Part shown: positions 34,598 to 43,894 of the stretch, piece after piece
Position numbering within the stretch: the stretch's first letter is position 1
How the letters are laid out: each line of letters starts with the position of its first letter
Assembly: GCA_015143295.1 (NCBI GenBank)
Contig: CM026556.1
Location: forward strand, 22,878,547 to 22,942,546
Length of the DNA stretch: 64,000 nt
Origin: Tetracentron sinense
Lineage: Eukaryota > Streptophyta > Magnoliopsida > Trochodendrales > Trochodendraceae
Direction: 5' to 3'
Notes under the pieces: generated by a model
The model's input: the letters and a program-made list of their open reading frames with translations, nothing else
What the model was told of the DNA's origin: nothing
The model's database searches: none
Position numbers and translations under genes: made by a program

Positions 34598-34783
34598 GGG
34601 AGATCGAATCACAACCAATCGTGATTGAACTTGCGGAGTGTTCAATCACATCTATAGGTCAACACGTGTGCCTATTAACCCCTATTAATCATGGTTAACA
34701 TTCACTAACCATTTTAAAAATATTTAACTTTGGTTAAGAACTTTTAACCCTGGGTTAATATCTTTTTAAAAGACCAAGGTTTT
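34598..34783. repeat. Half copy of FB1, cut at gypsy junction
   Basis: The left arm of FB1 runs from GGGAGATCGAATCACAACCA to AAAAGACCAAGGT and then switches abruptly to gypsy pol sequence. Confidence 0.7.
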
Positions 34784-34784
34784 G

Positions 34785-35068
34785 GATCTCGATCCTGTAG
34801 AGATTCACGAGGATCTTACGCTAGTGAAGCAACCGGTTTAAATTTTGGATTGTAGAGATGAAGTCTTCCACATTAAGACTATTCCACTCGTCCTCGTGAA
34901 ATGGCAGCACCATTCTGCAGAGGAAGCTACTTGGGAGCGTGAGGCTGAAGTAAGGGAGAAATACTAGTTTGAGTAGTGTTTTGGTTGTTGTACGTGAAGT
35001 TGCTTGCTTTTATGATTTTTTTTTCATGCATGTAGTATCGTCCTAATTTCGGGGACAAAATTTCTGTA
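34785..35068 (+). pseudogene. Gypsy element A, 3' end of pol (chromodomain tail)
   Basis: Encodes LDPVEIHEDLTLVKQPV, a stop, ILDCRDEVFH, then WQHHSAEEATWEREAEVR, the end of a chromodomain-like tail after the integrase. Element B has the parallel sequence at about 53290-53464. Everything upstream in A is missing. Confidence 0.75.
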
Positions 35069-35079
35069 AGGGGGGAGGA
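35069..35079 (+). promoter_or_regulatory. Polypurine tract of element A
   Basis: AGGGGGGAGGA lies immediately before the LTR start, where plus-strand DNA synthesis is primed. Confidence 0.75.
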
Positions 35080-36788
35080 TGCAGAACCCCGGAACCAAGT
35101 TCACAGTGCTGTGATTAGTGTTTTGAGACATTGAAGCCTTATGTGTTTTCCTTGATTATCATTAATGAAGAAAAGGTTTTTGACATTTGATGTTGGTGAT
35201 TAATATATTGTGGCATGTATGAGAGGCTTAGAGTAGTTTCTTTTATGTTTATTGGTGTTAAAAACAAAGTAGGAAAGTAGTCTCAGTTAGAAAAATGGGA
35301 AAAACTAGGTACACTCGTTAACGACTGCATCTGAGTGTTTCTCACTCGTCGACGACTACAAAGACAGTGTTGAAACAGAAAGTTGAGAAGTCTCACTGGT
35401 CGATGACTGAGTTTGGGTTTTTCTAACTCATCGACGAGTCATACACAGAAAATGGTCATTTTGACCTGGTACGTGTAACCGACTTTGGGGGATATTTTAT
35501 AAAAGGGTCTTTTGGGATTTTGGAAAGCCTTGGCCTATAAATAGAACCCAAATTCGTGAGTTTGATTTACTCAAACCCTAAGAGAAGATCATTTGGGGAA
35601 TTTTGTAAGGAAAGCTACGATTCTTCACTGTGTTCACCAAGTATTCTTGAATTCAGAAATTCAACCACAAGAGGAGTCCTTCTTGCTTCTCAACTGTTCT
35701 CAAGCTCTAGACTAAAGGGAATTAGTTTGTGAAAGGTAAATACACTCTACTATCTACCTTTGTGATATTCTTTTTAAGCAAAATTATGTTTTACTGTGTG
35801 TTCTTGAATGAATTGAATGGATGAATTTTACATGGGTTGTAAGCTATCACTATTACTGAATTTCTATAACTATGATTCAATGTTTCTAAGCTTTCTAAGT
35901 ATAGTATGATGTTCACAAGCACTCTATGCACTCTATGTCTTACATGTCTCGTATGACTCAATGATTTTTCTCATTTGAACGGATTTATCGAAACATTCAT
36001 AAGATTTTTAAGAACTCATAAGCTACCAAGCTAAAAATTTTAAGAACTCATAAGCTACCAAGTTAAAAATACATTGATAAAGCCAAACTGTGGATTGGTC
36101 AAAGATAGGGTGAATTCAATGAAAATGTCACACCCGGCTCTAAGAAAAAGGCTCCATGACTCTAAGATTGTTTCATAAGCTCTACGGATCATAAATGCTC
36201 TAAGTCTCTACAGATCATATTACTTTCCATGATTCATAAGAACTCTAAGATTCTCATATGACTCATATGGTTTTGATTTCATGCGGAAACTCATAAGGAA
36301 ATTGTTTTGGAAATTAGTACGGGCTTTCATGAATTTCTACGTTCTATGTCTTTGCATGTGAATGATATTATTACATTGTTAGTTAGTAGTTTGTATACAC
36401 TGAGTATTTCATGTTTAGTCGAATTATTGACTTCGACAGGTTCTGTGGATGCTCTTGTTCATGAGCCTTGGATAGAGGAGGAGTACTATGAGCCGAAGCC
36501 CACCATGGATCATCATTAAGATGATGAAGCTCTAGATAGGTGGCCCTATCTAGAGTGAGGGAGAGTTATACCTTGTATTTTGAGAGTATTTGAGAGTGGG
36601 CCTCATCCACTTCATACATATTTTGATATTTTGTTGATTCGAGCTTGGATCCCATTACAAGTTTATATTATTAGATGTTTTGCTTCTGCTGTGTTATGCC
36701 TTGTATATTTCACAAGATAATATGGTTTGATAAGTCACATCATGGCCAAAGTATCCTTAACTCCTAGGGGGTATTTTTGGTCGCAACA
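35080..36788 (+). mobile_element. LTR of gypsy element A
   Basis: 1709 bp starting TGCAGAACCCCGGAACC and ending TTTTTGGTCGCAACA, with TG...CA ends. Related in sequence and order to the LTRs of element B. It contains clustered TCGTCGACGA-type palindromes (about 35310-35445) and a TATA box at 35536. Only the 3' LTR of A is present. Confidence 0.8.
35536..35544 (+). promoter_or_regulatory. TATA box in LTR A
   Basis: TATAAATAG about 455 bp into the LTR, with a GAACCC/TCGTGAG start-like region after it. Likely Pol II promoter of the element. Confidence 0.55.
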
Positions 36789-37448
36789 CTTAGGGTAGAC
36801 CTTCTCTCTCTCTGTCCTCTACTTTCTCTCTCTATCCTCTCTCTAATCTCTCTCTACATGCAAATCGAGGATTTGGGGATTGAAACGGACGTCGCCAACG
36901 CACTCAGAACGCTGGAAAACCTCTAGTTACACCCTCTTTTTCTTTCTCTCTACTCTCTCTCTCCTTACTCTCTCTAAAAATGCTCGGGTAGAGCTTCCGC
37001 ACAGGAAGAAAAATGAGGAGAGGGGTGATCCCTTCCTTATATAGGCAAAAGTCTTGCCTATGTGGCAAGGCCCATGTGCCATCATATGGCCACAATGATG
37101 TGGCACTTTGACTAGTTTTCTCACTTCTTTATGCGTACGGTCTTCGTAACACCATGAAATGACGTGCAATGGTGACAAAACATTAGGTGACCAAACGACA
37201 GGTAGTCCGACACCCGCTATGCGAATTTTCGGGAAGAATATTGAGTTTTGACTGTAAACACTAAGTCCGAAAGAAAACTGCAAAACCCAATAATTTCCTG
37301 ATTTTTGACACTAAACACGCCACGGTTTTGTGGTTTGAATTGCAATAAAGCCGAGACGAAAAATAGTCGTCCAGACTGCCGACCAACACTTGGTATGCGA
37401 GTTTTGCAAATTTATATGGAAAATATTAGTAAATATTGAGTACCGACC
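36789..37448. other. Unassigned 660-bp piece between LTR A and LTR B
   Basis: Begins with TCTCTC-rich sequence and contains no gene I recognise. The right part (AAACACTAAGTCCGAAAG, AATATTGAGTACCGACCGAA) looks like a retroelement LTR of another family. It replaces the missing left part of LTR B. Confidence 0.35.
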
Positions 37449-38122
37449 GAAATAGGCTTAATGGCCAAGATTATTGTGATGTAATGCCATGAATGAAGAT
37501 GTTCCATGTTTTTAGAATTTTTCTAAGTATACTATGATGTAAATATGTCTTGCATGGACATGTTAAAAGTTTTCTAAGTATATTGTGATGCTCACAAGCA
37601 ATCCACGCACTCTATGTTTTACATGACCGATGTTTCTCATAAGCATGGTACTTCAAGAATAATAAAAAAGGTTTTCAAAGGAAAATTTATAAGAAGAAGT
37701 ATAAGTTCATAAGCATTGACAAGGCCAAACTTTGAGTTGGTATTTCTAAGATTGGTTACCTCTTGCTCACAAGGATCATGTCTAAGATCTTGCATAAGCT
37801 CTAAGGATCATAAGTCTCACTAGACTTCTAAGAACTCACAAGAAAGACATAAGTCTAAGATCGGTTATAAGGCTCATAAGTGCTCACAAGCTCCACGGAT
37901 CATGTCTAAGATCGTTTCACGAGTCTTCAAGGCTTATAAGGAACTCACAAGAACTCATAAGAAACTCACAAGAACTCATAAGACTCATAAGAACTCATAA
38001 GATCATAAAGAACTCATAAGAACTCATAAGGCTTATATAAGGTGTTTTGTTTTCCATGAAAGATAAGATTTGACGAATGGTTTTCTATGATGGCTGTTAA
38101 GCATGAATTTATGAATTGTATT
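37449..38122 (+). mobile_element. 5' LTR of gypsy element B, left piece
   Basis: Matches 54548-55237 of the 3' LTR from GAAATAGG onward, including the run of AACTCATAAG words. It lacks the first ~990 bp of the LTR. It is cut at 38122 by the nested element; GTATT at 38118-38122 is the left target duplication. Confidence 0.85.
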
Positions 38123-39751
38123 TGTAGACCCGAGATTTTAACCTACTCCCGATCAGGATTGAACTCGATGAGGAATAACATTAAAAATGCAGAAAAGAGA
38201 GAGTCGCCACCTAATTAGATTGTGAGAGAAAATAGAGTCCCTGAAAAGGTTGGATAAGGCTTTGGTCTGGAAATAGAGTTAAATGTAATAATTCATTTGA
38301 GTTAGGGGAAGGTGTTAGGCACCCCTAAACTCCCATCCAGAGATGGTTACCTACTCCCTATGTTTGAATTAAAGTAGGGGAAACCATAATAGAATTTTCA
38401 TTTCATCTATATGCTTGGTAGATATTATATGAACAATAATATACATGTTGAAATAAGCTTGGACAGGACAAAGGCTCTATCCTTGGTGAGCTAAACCCGA
38501 TCAGGGTTACCTACGTATCCACTGTTAGTAGAATCAAGCTACACGTAGTTCCAGAGGGTAGTTGATGGTTTGATTTGTTGAGTGTTTGGATAGTGGGTGT
38601 TTGAAATGATAGGATTTGTCTTTGGATGTTAAGGTGTTTTTGAATGGTTTAAACTCATATTGAGGAGCGTTTGAGTCTTTTAAGCTGTTATCAGGGAGTA
38701 TCTGGACAATTTTAACTCATGTCAAGGAGAATTGGGTTGGGTTAGGGTCTAATAGGATTTGAACAAGGGTTTGAAATGAGGTTCGGACAGAGGTTCGACT
38801 AGGTGGGTAGGGCTTGAACCAGGGTTTGAATCAAATTTCGGACATAGGTTCGGCTAAGGCAAGTAGGGTTTGAACCAGGGTTTGAACCGAGGTTCGCACA
38901 GAGGTTCGGCTAAGGTAAGTTAGATTTGAACCGAAGTTCGGCCAAAGGTTCGACTGTGTTGGTAGGGTTTGAATCAGGGTTTGAACCGAGGTTCGACTAG
39001 GTAAGTAGGGTTTGAATCAGGGTTTGAACCGAGGTTCGGACAGAGGTTTGACAGGATAGTCTAAGTTTGAACCGAAGTTCAGGCAGAGGTTCAACAGGGT
39101 AGGCTAAGCAAGCAGTCTAAGTATTTAAAAGTAGTAAAGCAATTTACAAAACTAATAAAAGACTGAAAAAAAGACAGAGTTTTGCAAGATTTTCCCTTCC
39201 GGGAAACTCAAAAGGGTCTCTGAAATAAGTGCTCCTGAGAATGATTTTTCGAAATCGAATTCCCGGGATTACCAAATGCTAAAGATGGATTTTTGAAAGG
39301 GGGAGAAAAGAGAGGAAGTGAAAATGAATGAAAATGAAGTAGAATGGTGGGGTATTTATAGGAAGCAAAAAACAAGGGGGCACTACTTGTAGTAGCACCC
39401 ATGTGGATAAAACCCCCGAAAAGCAAGGTGGTGGGGAGCAGTAGGGCGGCAAAGAGGGTGCAAACAGGGTGGGTGTTACTTGAAGCACCCACCCTTAGAT
39501 TTTTTAAATATCACGCAAGGGAGGTCGGTAAGGCGGCCAGGGGCATTTTTGCCATTTTTCCATTTTAAGCCTGATTTGATCCCAAAAACAGTCGAAATTT
39601 AACTGATAAAATTCAAAAAAATATTTAAGATGAAATATGAACTTTTCAGTAATTTTCAAAGGTATTTTGGTCAATTTACACCTCAAGGGCATTTTTGAAA
39701 ATTTTAAAGGTGTGCAAAGAGACTAGGGGATACAAAATTTGGGTGTTTACA
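38123..39751 (+). repeat. 5' LTR of nested element
   Basis: 1629 bp, TGTAGACCCGAG...GGGTGTTTACA. The match to 46202-47812 runs its full length, with a 365-bp stretch of GAACC/GGTTC words near the middle. Confidence 0.9.
38753..39117. repeat. GAACC/GGTTC array in 5' LTR
   Basis: Repeats of GGGTTTGAACC and GAGGTTCGGACAGAGGTTCG alternate with GTAGG spacers. Many juxtapose GAACC and GGTTC as a palindrome (GAACCGAGGTTC) or its variant GAACCGAAGTTC. The 3' LTR has a shorter version at about 46832-47141. Confidence 0.85.
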
Positions 39752-40059
39752 GCTGCCCCACTTTGTCGGAGGGTGCGGGCATGTGAGTGACAAAGGCTGA
39801 TAACGCTTCAATTTTGCACGCGTGTGTGAAAAATCTGAGAAAACACAGAGGAGAAAGTGAATTTCTATTTAGACTGCTTGCCCTGGGTTGGATGACAGAA
39901 GGCTAACGACTGAAAGAGTGTGTTTGTGCCAAGTTGGCAAGTGCTGGGGATTGGGAAGTTGATGGTATGAAGTTGTTTGCTAATCAATCACACGACCGAA
40001 TAGCGGGGTGCATGATATAAGTGGATAAGATGCAAATGAATGATGATTGTTACAAAATT

Positions 40060-40775
40060 GGCTTCACAAGAGGCCATAAGTGATGGTCGATCAGATAATC
40101 GTGTCACTTACTCCTTTAAGAGTGAGCAAGTAATGCAGTGATGTGTGTGGAGAGTGCAAGACTGGCTTCACAAGAGGCCGCAACTGATGGTCGATCAGAC
40201 AACTGTGTCAGTTACTCCTTTAAGAGTGAGCAAGTAATGCAGTGATGTGCGGTGAAGTGTGAAAGACTGGCTTCACAAGAGGCCATAAGCGATGGTCGAT
40301 CAGATAATCGTGTCACTTACTCCTTTAAGAGTGAACAAGTAATGCAGTGATGTGTGTGGAGAGTGCAAGACTGGCTTCACAAGATGCCGTAACTGATGGT
40401 CGATCAGACAACTGTGTCAGTTACTCCTTTAAAAGTGAGCAAGTAATGCAATGATGTGTGGTGAAGTGTGCAAGACTGGCTTCACAAGAGGCCATAAGTG
40501 ATGGTCGATCAGACAATCGTGTCACTTACTCCTTTAAGAGTGAGCAAGTAATGTAGTGATGTATGTGGAGAGTGCAAGACTGGCTTCATAAGAGGCTGCA
40601 ACTGATGGTCGATCAGACAACCGTATCATTTACTCCTTTAAGAGTGAGCAAATAATGCAGTGATGTGCGGTGAAGGATGCAAATGTGGTGAAGGTTGATT
40701 ACACAACCAGCTTCACGAGAAGCCACAACTGAAGGTCGATCAGACAACCGTTCAGTTACTCCTTCAAAACAATGA
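40060..40775. repeat. 104/105-bp tandem array of alternating A and B units with hairpins
   Basis: Six full units start at 40060, 40164, 40269, 40373, 40478 and 40582, with a partial seventh near 40709. Odd units (A) carry AAGTGA...TCACTT and end GTGGAGAGTGC. Even units (B) carry AACTGA...TCAGTT and most end GGTGAAGTGTG. Each unit holds three possible hairpins: GGCTTC-ACAA-GAGGCC, the A/B stem enclosing GGTCGATCAGA, and ACTC-CTTTAA-GAGT. No coding frame is conserved, because 104 and 105 are mixed. The array lies about 300 bp after the 5' LTR of the nested element. Confidence 0.9.
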
Positions 40776-40794
40776 GTAAGATGCAATTAGTGCC

Positions 40795-41000
40795 GACAAC
40801 CGTGTGGTTGCTCTACTGGGTACTATGCCATGGTACAGACAACCACATGGTTGCCCCACTAGGTACTATGACAATGTGTAGACAACCACACGGTTTCCTC
40901 ACCGGTAACTATGCCATGGTGCAGATAATCACACGGTTGCCTCACCGGGTACTATGCCATGGTGCAGACAACCACACGGTTGCCTCACTGGGTAAGATGC
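40795..41000. repeat. 43-bp tandem array with CAACC-loop-GGTTG hairpins
   Basis: Five units begin at 40795, 40838, 40881, 40924 and 40967, exactly 43 bp apart. The core is CAACC, a 4-base loop (GTGT, ACAT or ACAC), then GGTTG. Unit 3 has GGTTT and unit 4 has TAATC on the left arm, so these two are damaged. Confidence 0.9.
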
Positions 41001-41755
41001 TAGCAAGATGAATGAAGTCAGATTTGAAGGGGTAGCCCGACCACTTCAGCATAAGTTAGCAAGTAGATGTATAAGTGGAGATAGCCACACGGCTAGTACA
41101 GGAGCAAGTCTGTAAGCAAGCAGAGTGTATGATGAGTGGAGACAGCCACGTGGTTGTTCCATTTTACAAGCAAGATGTATGAATAGGAAAAGCCACATGG
41201 CTAATTCATTAGAAAGAAAAATGTAAGGTTAGTGAGGATCGGTTACACAACCGTCTTCACCGGGTATGCATGCAAAGCTAGTGAAGGCCGGTTACACAAC
41301 CATCTTCACCATGTATGAAACAAGCAAACAGATGAATGAGATACAAAATGTATAAGAATGGGATAGTCATTTAGCTAATCCATAAACAAGTAGGATGTAT
41401 GAATGGGGATTGCCACACGGCGTCCCATGAACAAGCAAAATATGTAAGAATGGGGATAGCCACATGGCTGCCCATAAAAAAGAAAAGTGTATGAAGACAT
41501 GATTTTGAAGGGATCACAAGACCACTTCAACACAAGTATGCAAGCAAGCATATGAATGAATGAAGACAGCCACATGATTGCTTCACTGGTAATGAAAACT
41601 GATGTAATCACATGATCACTTCAACATAAGCATGCAAAAAAGTGAATGAAGATGGCCATATGACCATTTCATCCGAAAATACTATTGAAGTGAACACATG
41701 ATCACTTCTACACAAGAAAGCGAAAAAGTGAATGAAGATGGCCACGCAACCATTT
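41001..41755. repeat. Dispersed short hairpins with shared ACAC/ACAT-type loop
   Basis: About a dozen short dyads occur, mostly 30-60 bp apart. Stems differ but stay complementary in most: AGCC-ACAC-GGCT (41083), AGCC-ACGT-GGTT (41144), AGCC-ACAT-GGCT (41191), CGGTT-ACAC-AACCG (41240), GGTT-ACAC-AACC (41290), GCC-ACAC-GGC (about 41412) and AGCC-ACAT-GGCT (about 41458). Later copies are weaker. Between them are GTATGAATG and AAGCAAG words. Confidence 0.8.
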
Positions 41756-43029
41756 TGTAAAGTATATGTTTTATGTGTTGGCTTATTCCGGTGTCAAAAC
41801 AAGTGAGTCTAGGTGATTAGGTGTGTATCTTGTGTCATTGTTTTCAAGCATCCACAACAAGTGAAGTTGAAGACCGTTGAAGACTCGGTTGATCATTTCC
41901 TTCGTAGGATGGTAAGTGACCTAGATACCATATGACCATAGGTGGGAATTGACTTAGAATAATCATAATAGGATACCTTAGGTGGTAAGTGTCTTAGACT
42001 AATCATATGGACCCAAGGAGGTGAGATATGCAGCCCAAAACAAGTTCAAAAGTCTGAAATTTTTCAAAAAACCAAGGTTACATGTAGGTGGCATATCTCC
42101 CAAACCGTAATCAGATTTTGTTCTATAATATATCAAATCGATCACGTCAAAAAATCTACAACTTTTGTGAAGGATGCGAGAGCTAAAAATGAAGTTTGAA
42201 AATCGGGTCAGCACCTCAAGGTCGACCCTAGGCGTTTTGGGTCGATCCTGGGTCTAAGATTTTTTGTATGGGAAATTTGGACAAAAGCTTGCATATCTCA
42301 GGGTCAACCCTGGAGGATAGTTGGGTTGACCCAAGTGGGGTAGTTGGGTTGACCCTAATATGGGATTCTTCCTATATTCGGTTTTTTTTGTCTATTTTGG
42401 GTTTTCAAACACCTTTTAGCAACTTCTAAACACTGTTTTGGGTTCTCTATTTAACTTGAACCCTGCCAATACGAAAATTACAACTTAGGGAGTGTGTGGA
42501 GAGAACTTTTAAGTTTCTCCAGAGGTCATAGAACCCATGTAAATTATTTTGCTCTACCTCCTTTTGTGAAGGATGGAGAGAACTGTCATTGACGGAGATC
42601 GATCAGAAGGTTGTGGATTGTTTTCGAGACACAAAGGGAAGTACAAGTGGTTGCGGTTGATCACGGGACTTGAGAGTACGTGATGAATTTTCGAGGCGTG
42701 GAGGATTAAGAACTTAATGATCGTAGTGTCGAGTCCGAATGAGTCAAGTTCGAGTCTTGTAAGTTCTTGTTAACTTTGTCTTAGTGGATTCTCATGGCTG
42801 AACTAGGTCCCGTGATTTTTTTCGGAAAGGTTTCCACATAAAAATCCTTGTGTTGTGGTTTACTTGGTTTTCTATTTCCGCACTTTAATTTTATCATCCC
42901 TTGAGTTAATAACTTAATTGTTAAACTCATCAAAAGGGTAGATAGACTTTTAAGGAAACCGAATCATCCCCTTGAAGTTATGAGATTCTCAACTCAAACA
43001 TTGGATATGAGGTTCACCAAATTTTTTCA
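41756..43029 (+). mobile_element. Copia-type 5' LTR inside the nested element
   Basis: 1274 bp starting TGTAAAGTATATG and ending ATTTTTTCA, immediately followed by a primer site. Related to the solo LTR at 60419-61744: both contain GGTTGATCACGGGACTTG, TCGAGGCGTGGAGGA, AGTTCGAGTCTTGTAAGT and CTAGGTCCCGTG in the same order. Confidence 0.8.
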
Positions 43030-43031
43030 AT

Positions 43032-43049
43032 TGGTATCAGAGTAGGTTC
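43032..43049 (+). promoter_or_regulatory. Primer binding site of the copia-type piece
   Basis: TGGTATCAGAGTAGG follows the LTR end by two bases and matches the usual initiator methionine tRNA primer site. Confidence 0.75.
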
Positions 43050-43063
43050 ACTAATTTTTTAGT

Positions 43064-43894
43064 GTGATCTTATTCTTATTTTCGGTGAATATGAATCTCC
43101 AAAGAAAGGAAGGATCCATCTCTTGTCCCTTATTTTTCAATGGGTGTAATATTAATGATTGGAAATCTCGAATGAGAGTATTTCACCTATCTCTAGAAAC
43201 AAGTTTATGGATCTCTATAGGAAAGGGTTGGACCTTCCCCAACAAATTTTTAGAAAATCACACCATCCCAAAGTCTTCTAATAATTGTAACTTTGTTAAA
43301 GAAGCTTGTGGTATTTTTAAAGTTTCCTAGATGAGACTACAAATTTTATGGCTCCTATTGCCTTTGTCACTGGGATTAAAGAGTCCTCATCTCTTGTTAG
43401 CATGAGTGACAAGAGTGAGGATGATAGGGAGAGTCAAAGTGACTCAGATTCTGAGGGAGACCTCGAGGCAACCTATGATGAGTTATTTCAGGAATGCCTA
43501 AAGCTGAAAAATGTTCAATTTTCCATGACCAAAAAGGTCAAATCTATTAAAATGGAAAGAGATGCCTTAAACCAAGTGACTTCAGGGTTGAAAGCTCTTG
43601 TGTCTCAGCTTGAGGAAGAGAAGTCTTCCCTCCTTGCCAAGACTCAGCTTCTTGAACCTGATTTGCATGTTTGTCTTGATTAAAAGACAAGTCTTGAAAT
43701 CAAGTTGGCTGATCTTGAGCAAAATTAGAGGTGTGGAGATGAGAAGGGAACTCCATCCACCTCGAACACTAAGCCTGGTGCTAAAAGTCGTCCTCCTGCT
43801 AAAGGGAAAGACCATTCTACTCAGAAATTCATTCCTACATGTCATAAATGTGGAGTAGATGGTCATATTAAGCCTCGATGTCCTAAACTTTGAA
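43064..43894 (+). pseudogene. Copia-type gag, broken
   Basis: The first frame encodes PLFFNGCNINDWKSRMRVFH, the start of a copia Gag (family pattern: LF.G.NY..W..RM), with LWISIGKGWTFP after it. A stop at about 43328 and frame changes follow. Then comes an acidic, coiled-coil stretch (SDKSEDDRESQSDSDSEGD; ...LVSQLEEEKSSLLAK) and finally a CCHC zinc knuckle, CHKCGVDGHIKPRC, at about 43840-43885. The order is right for a Ty1/copia Gag but no intact frame remains. Confidence 0.75.

Noticed and set aside
40060..41000. CRISPR-like array
   Set aside because: Repeats are 104/105 and 43 bp with no unique spacers; this is a eukaryotic LTR element.
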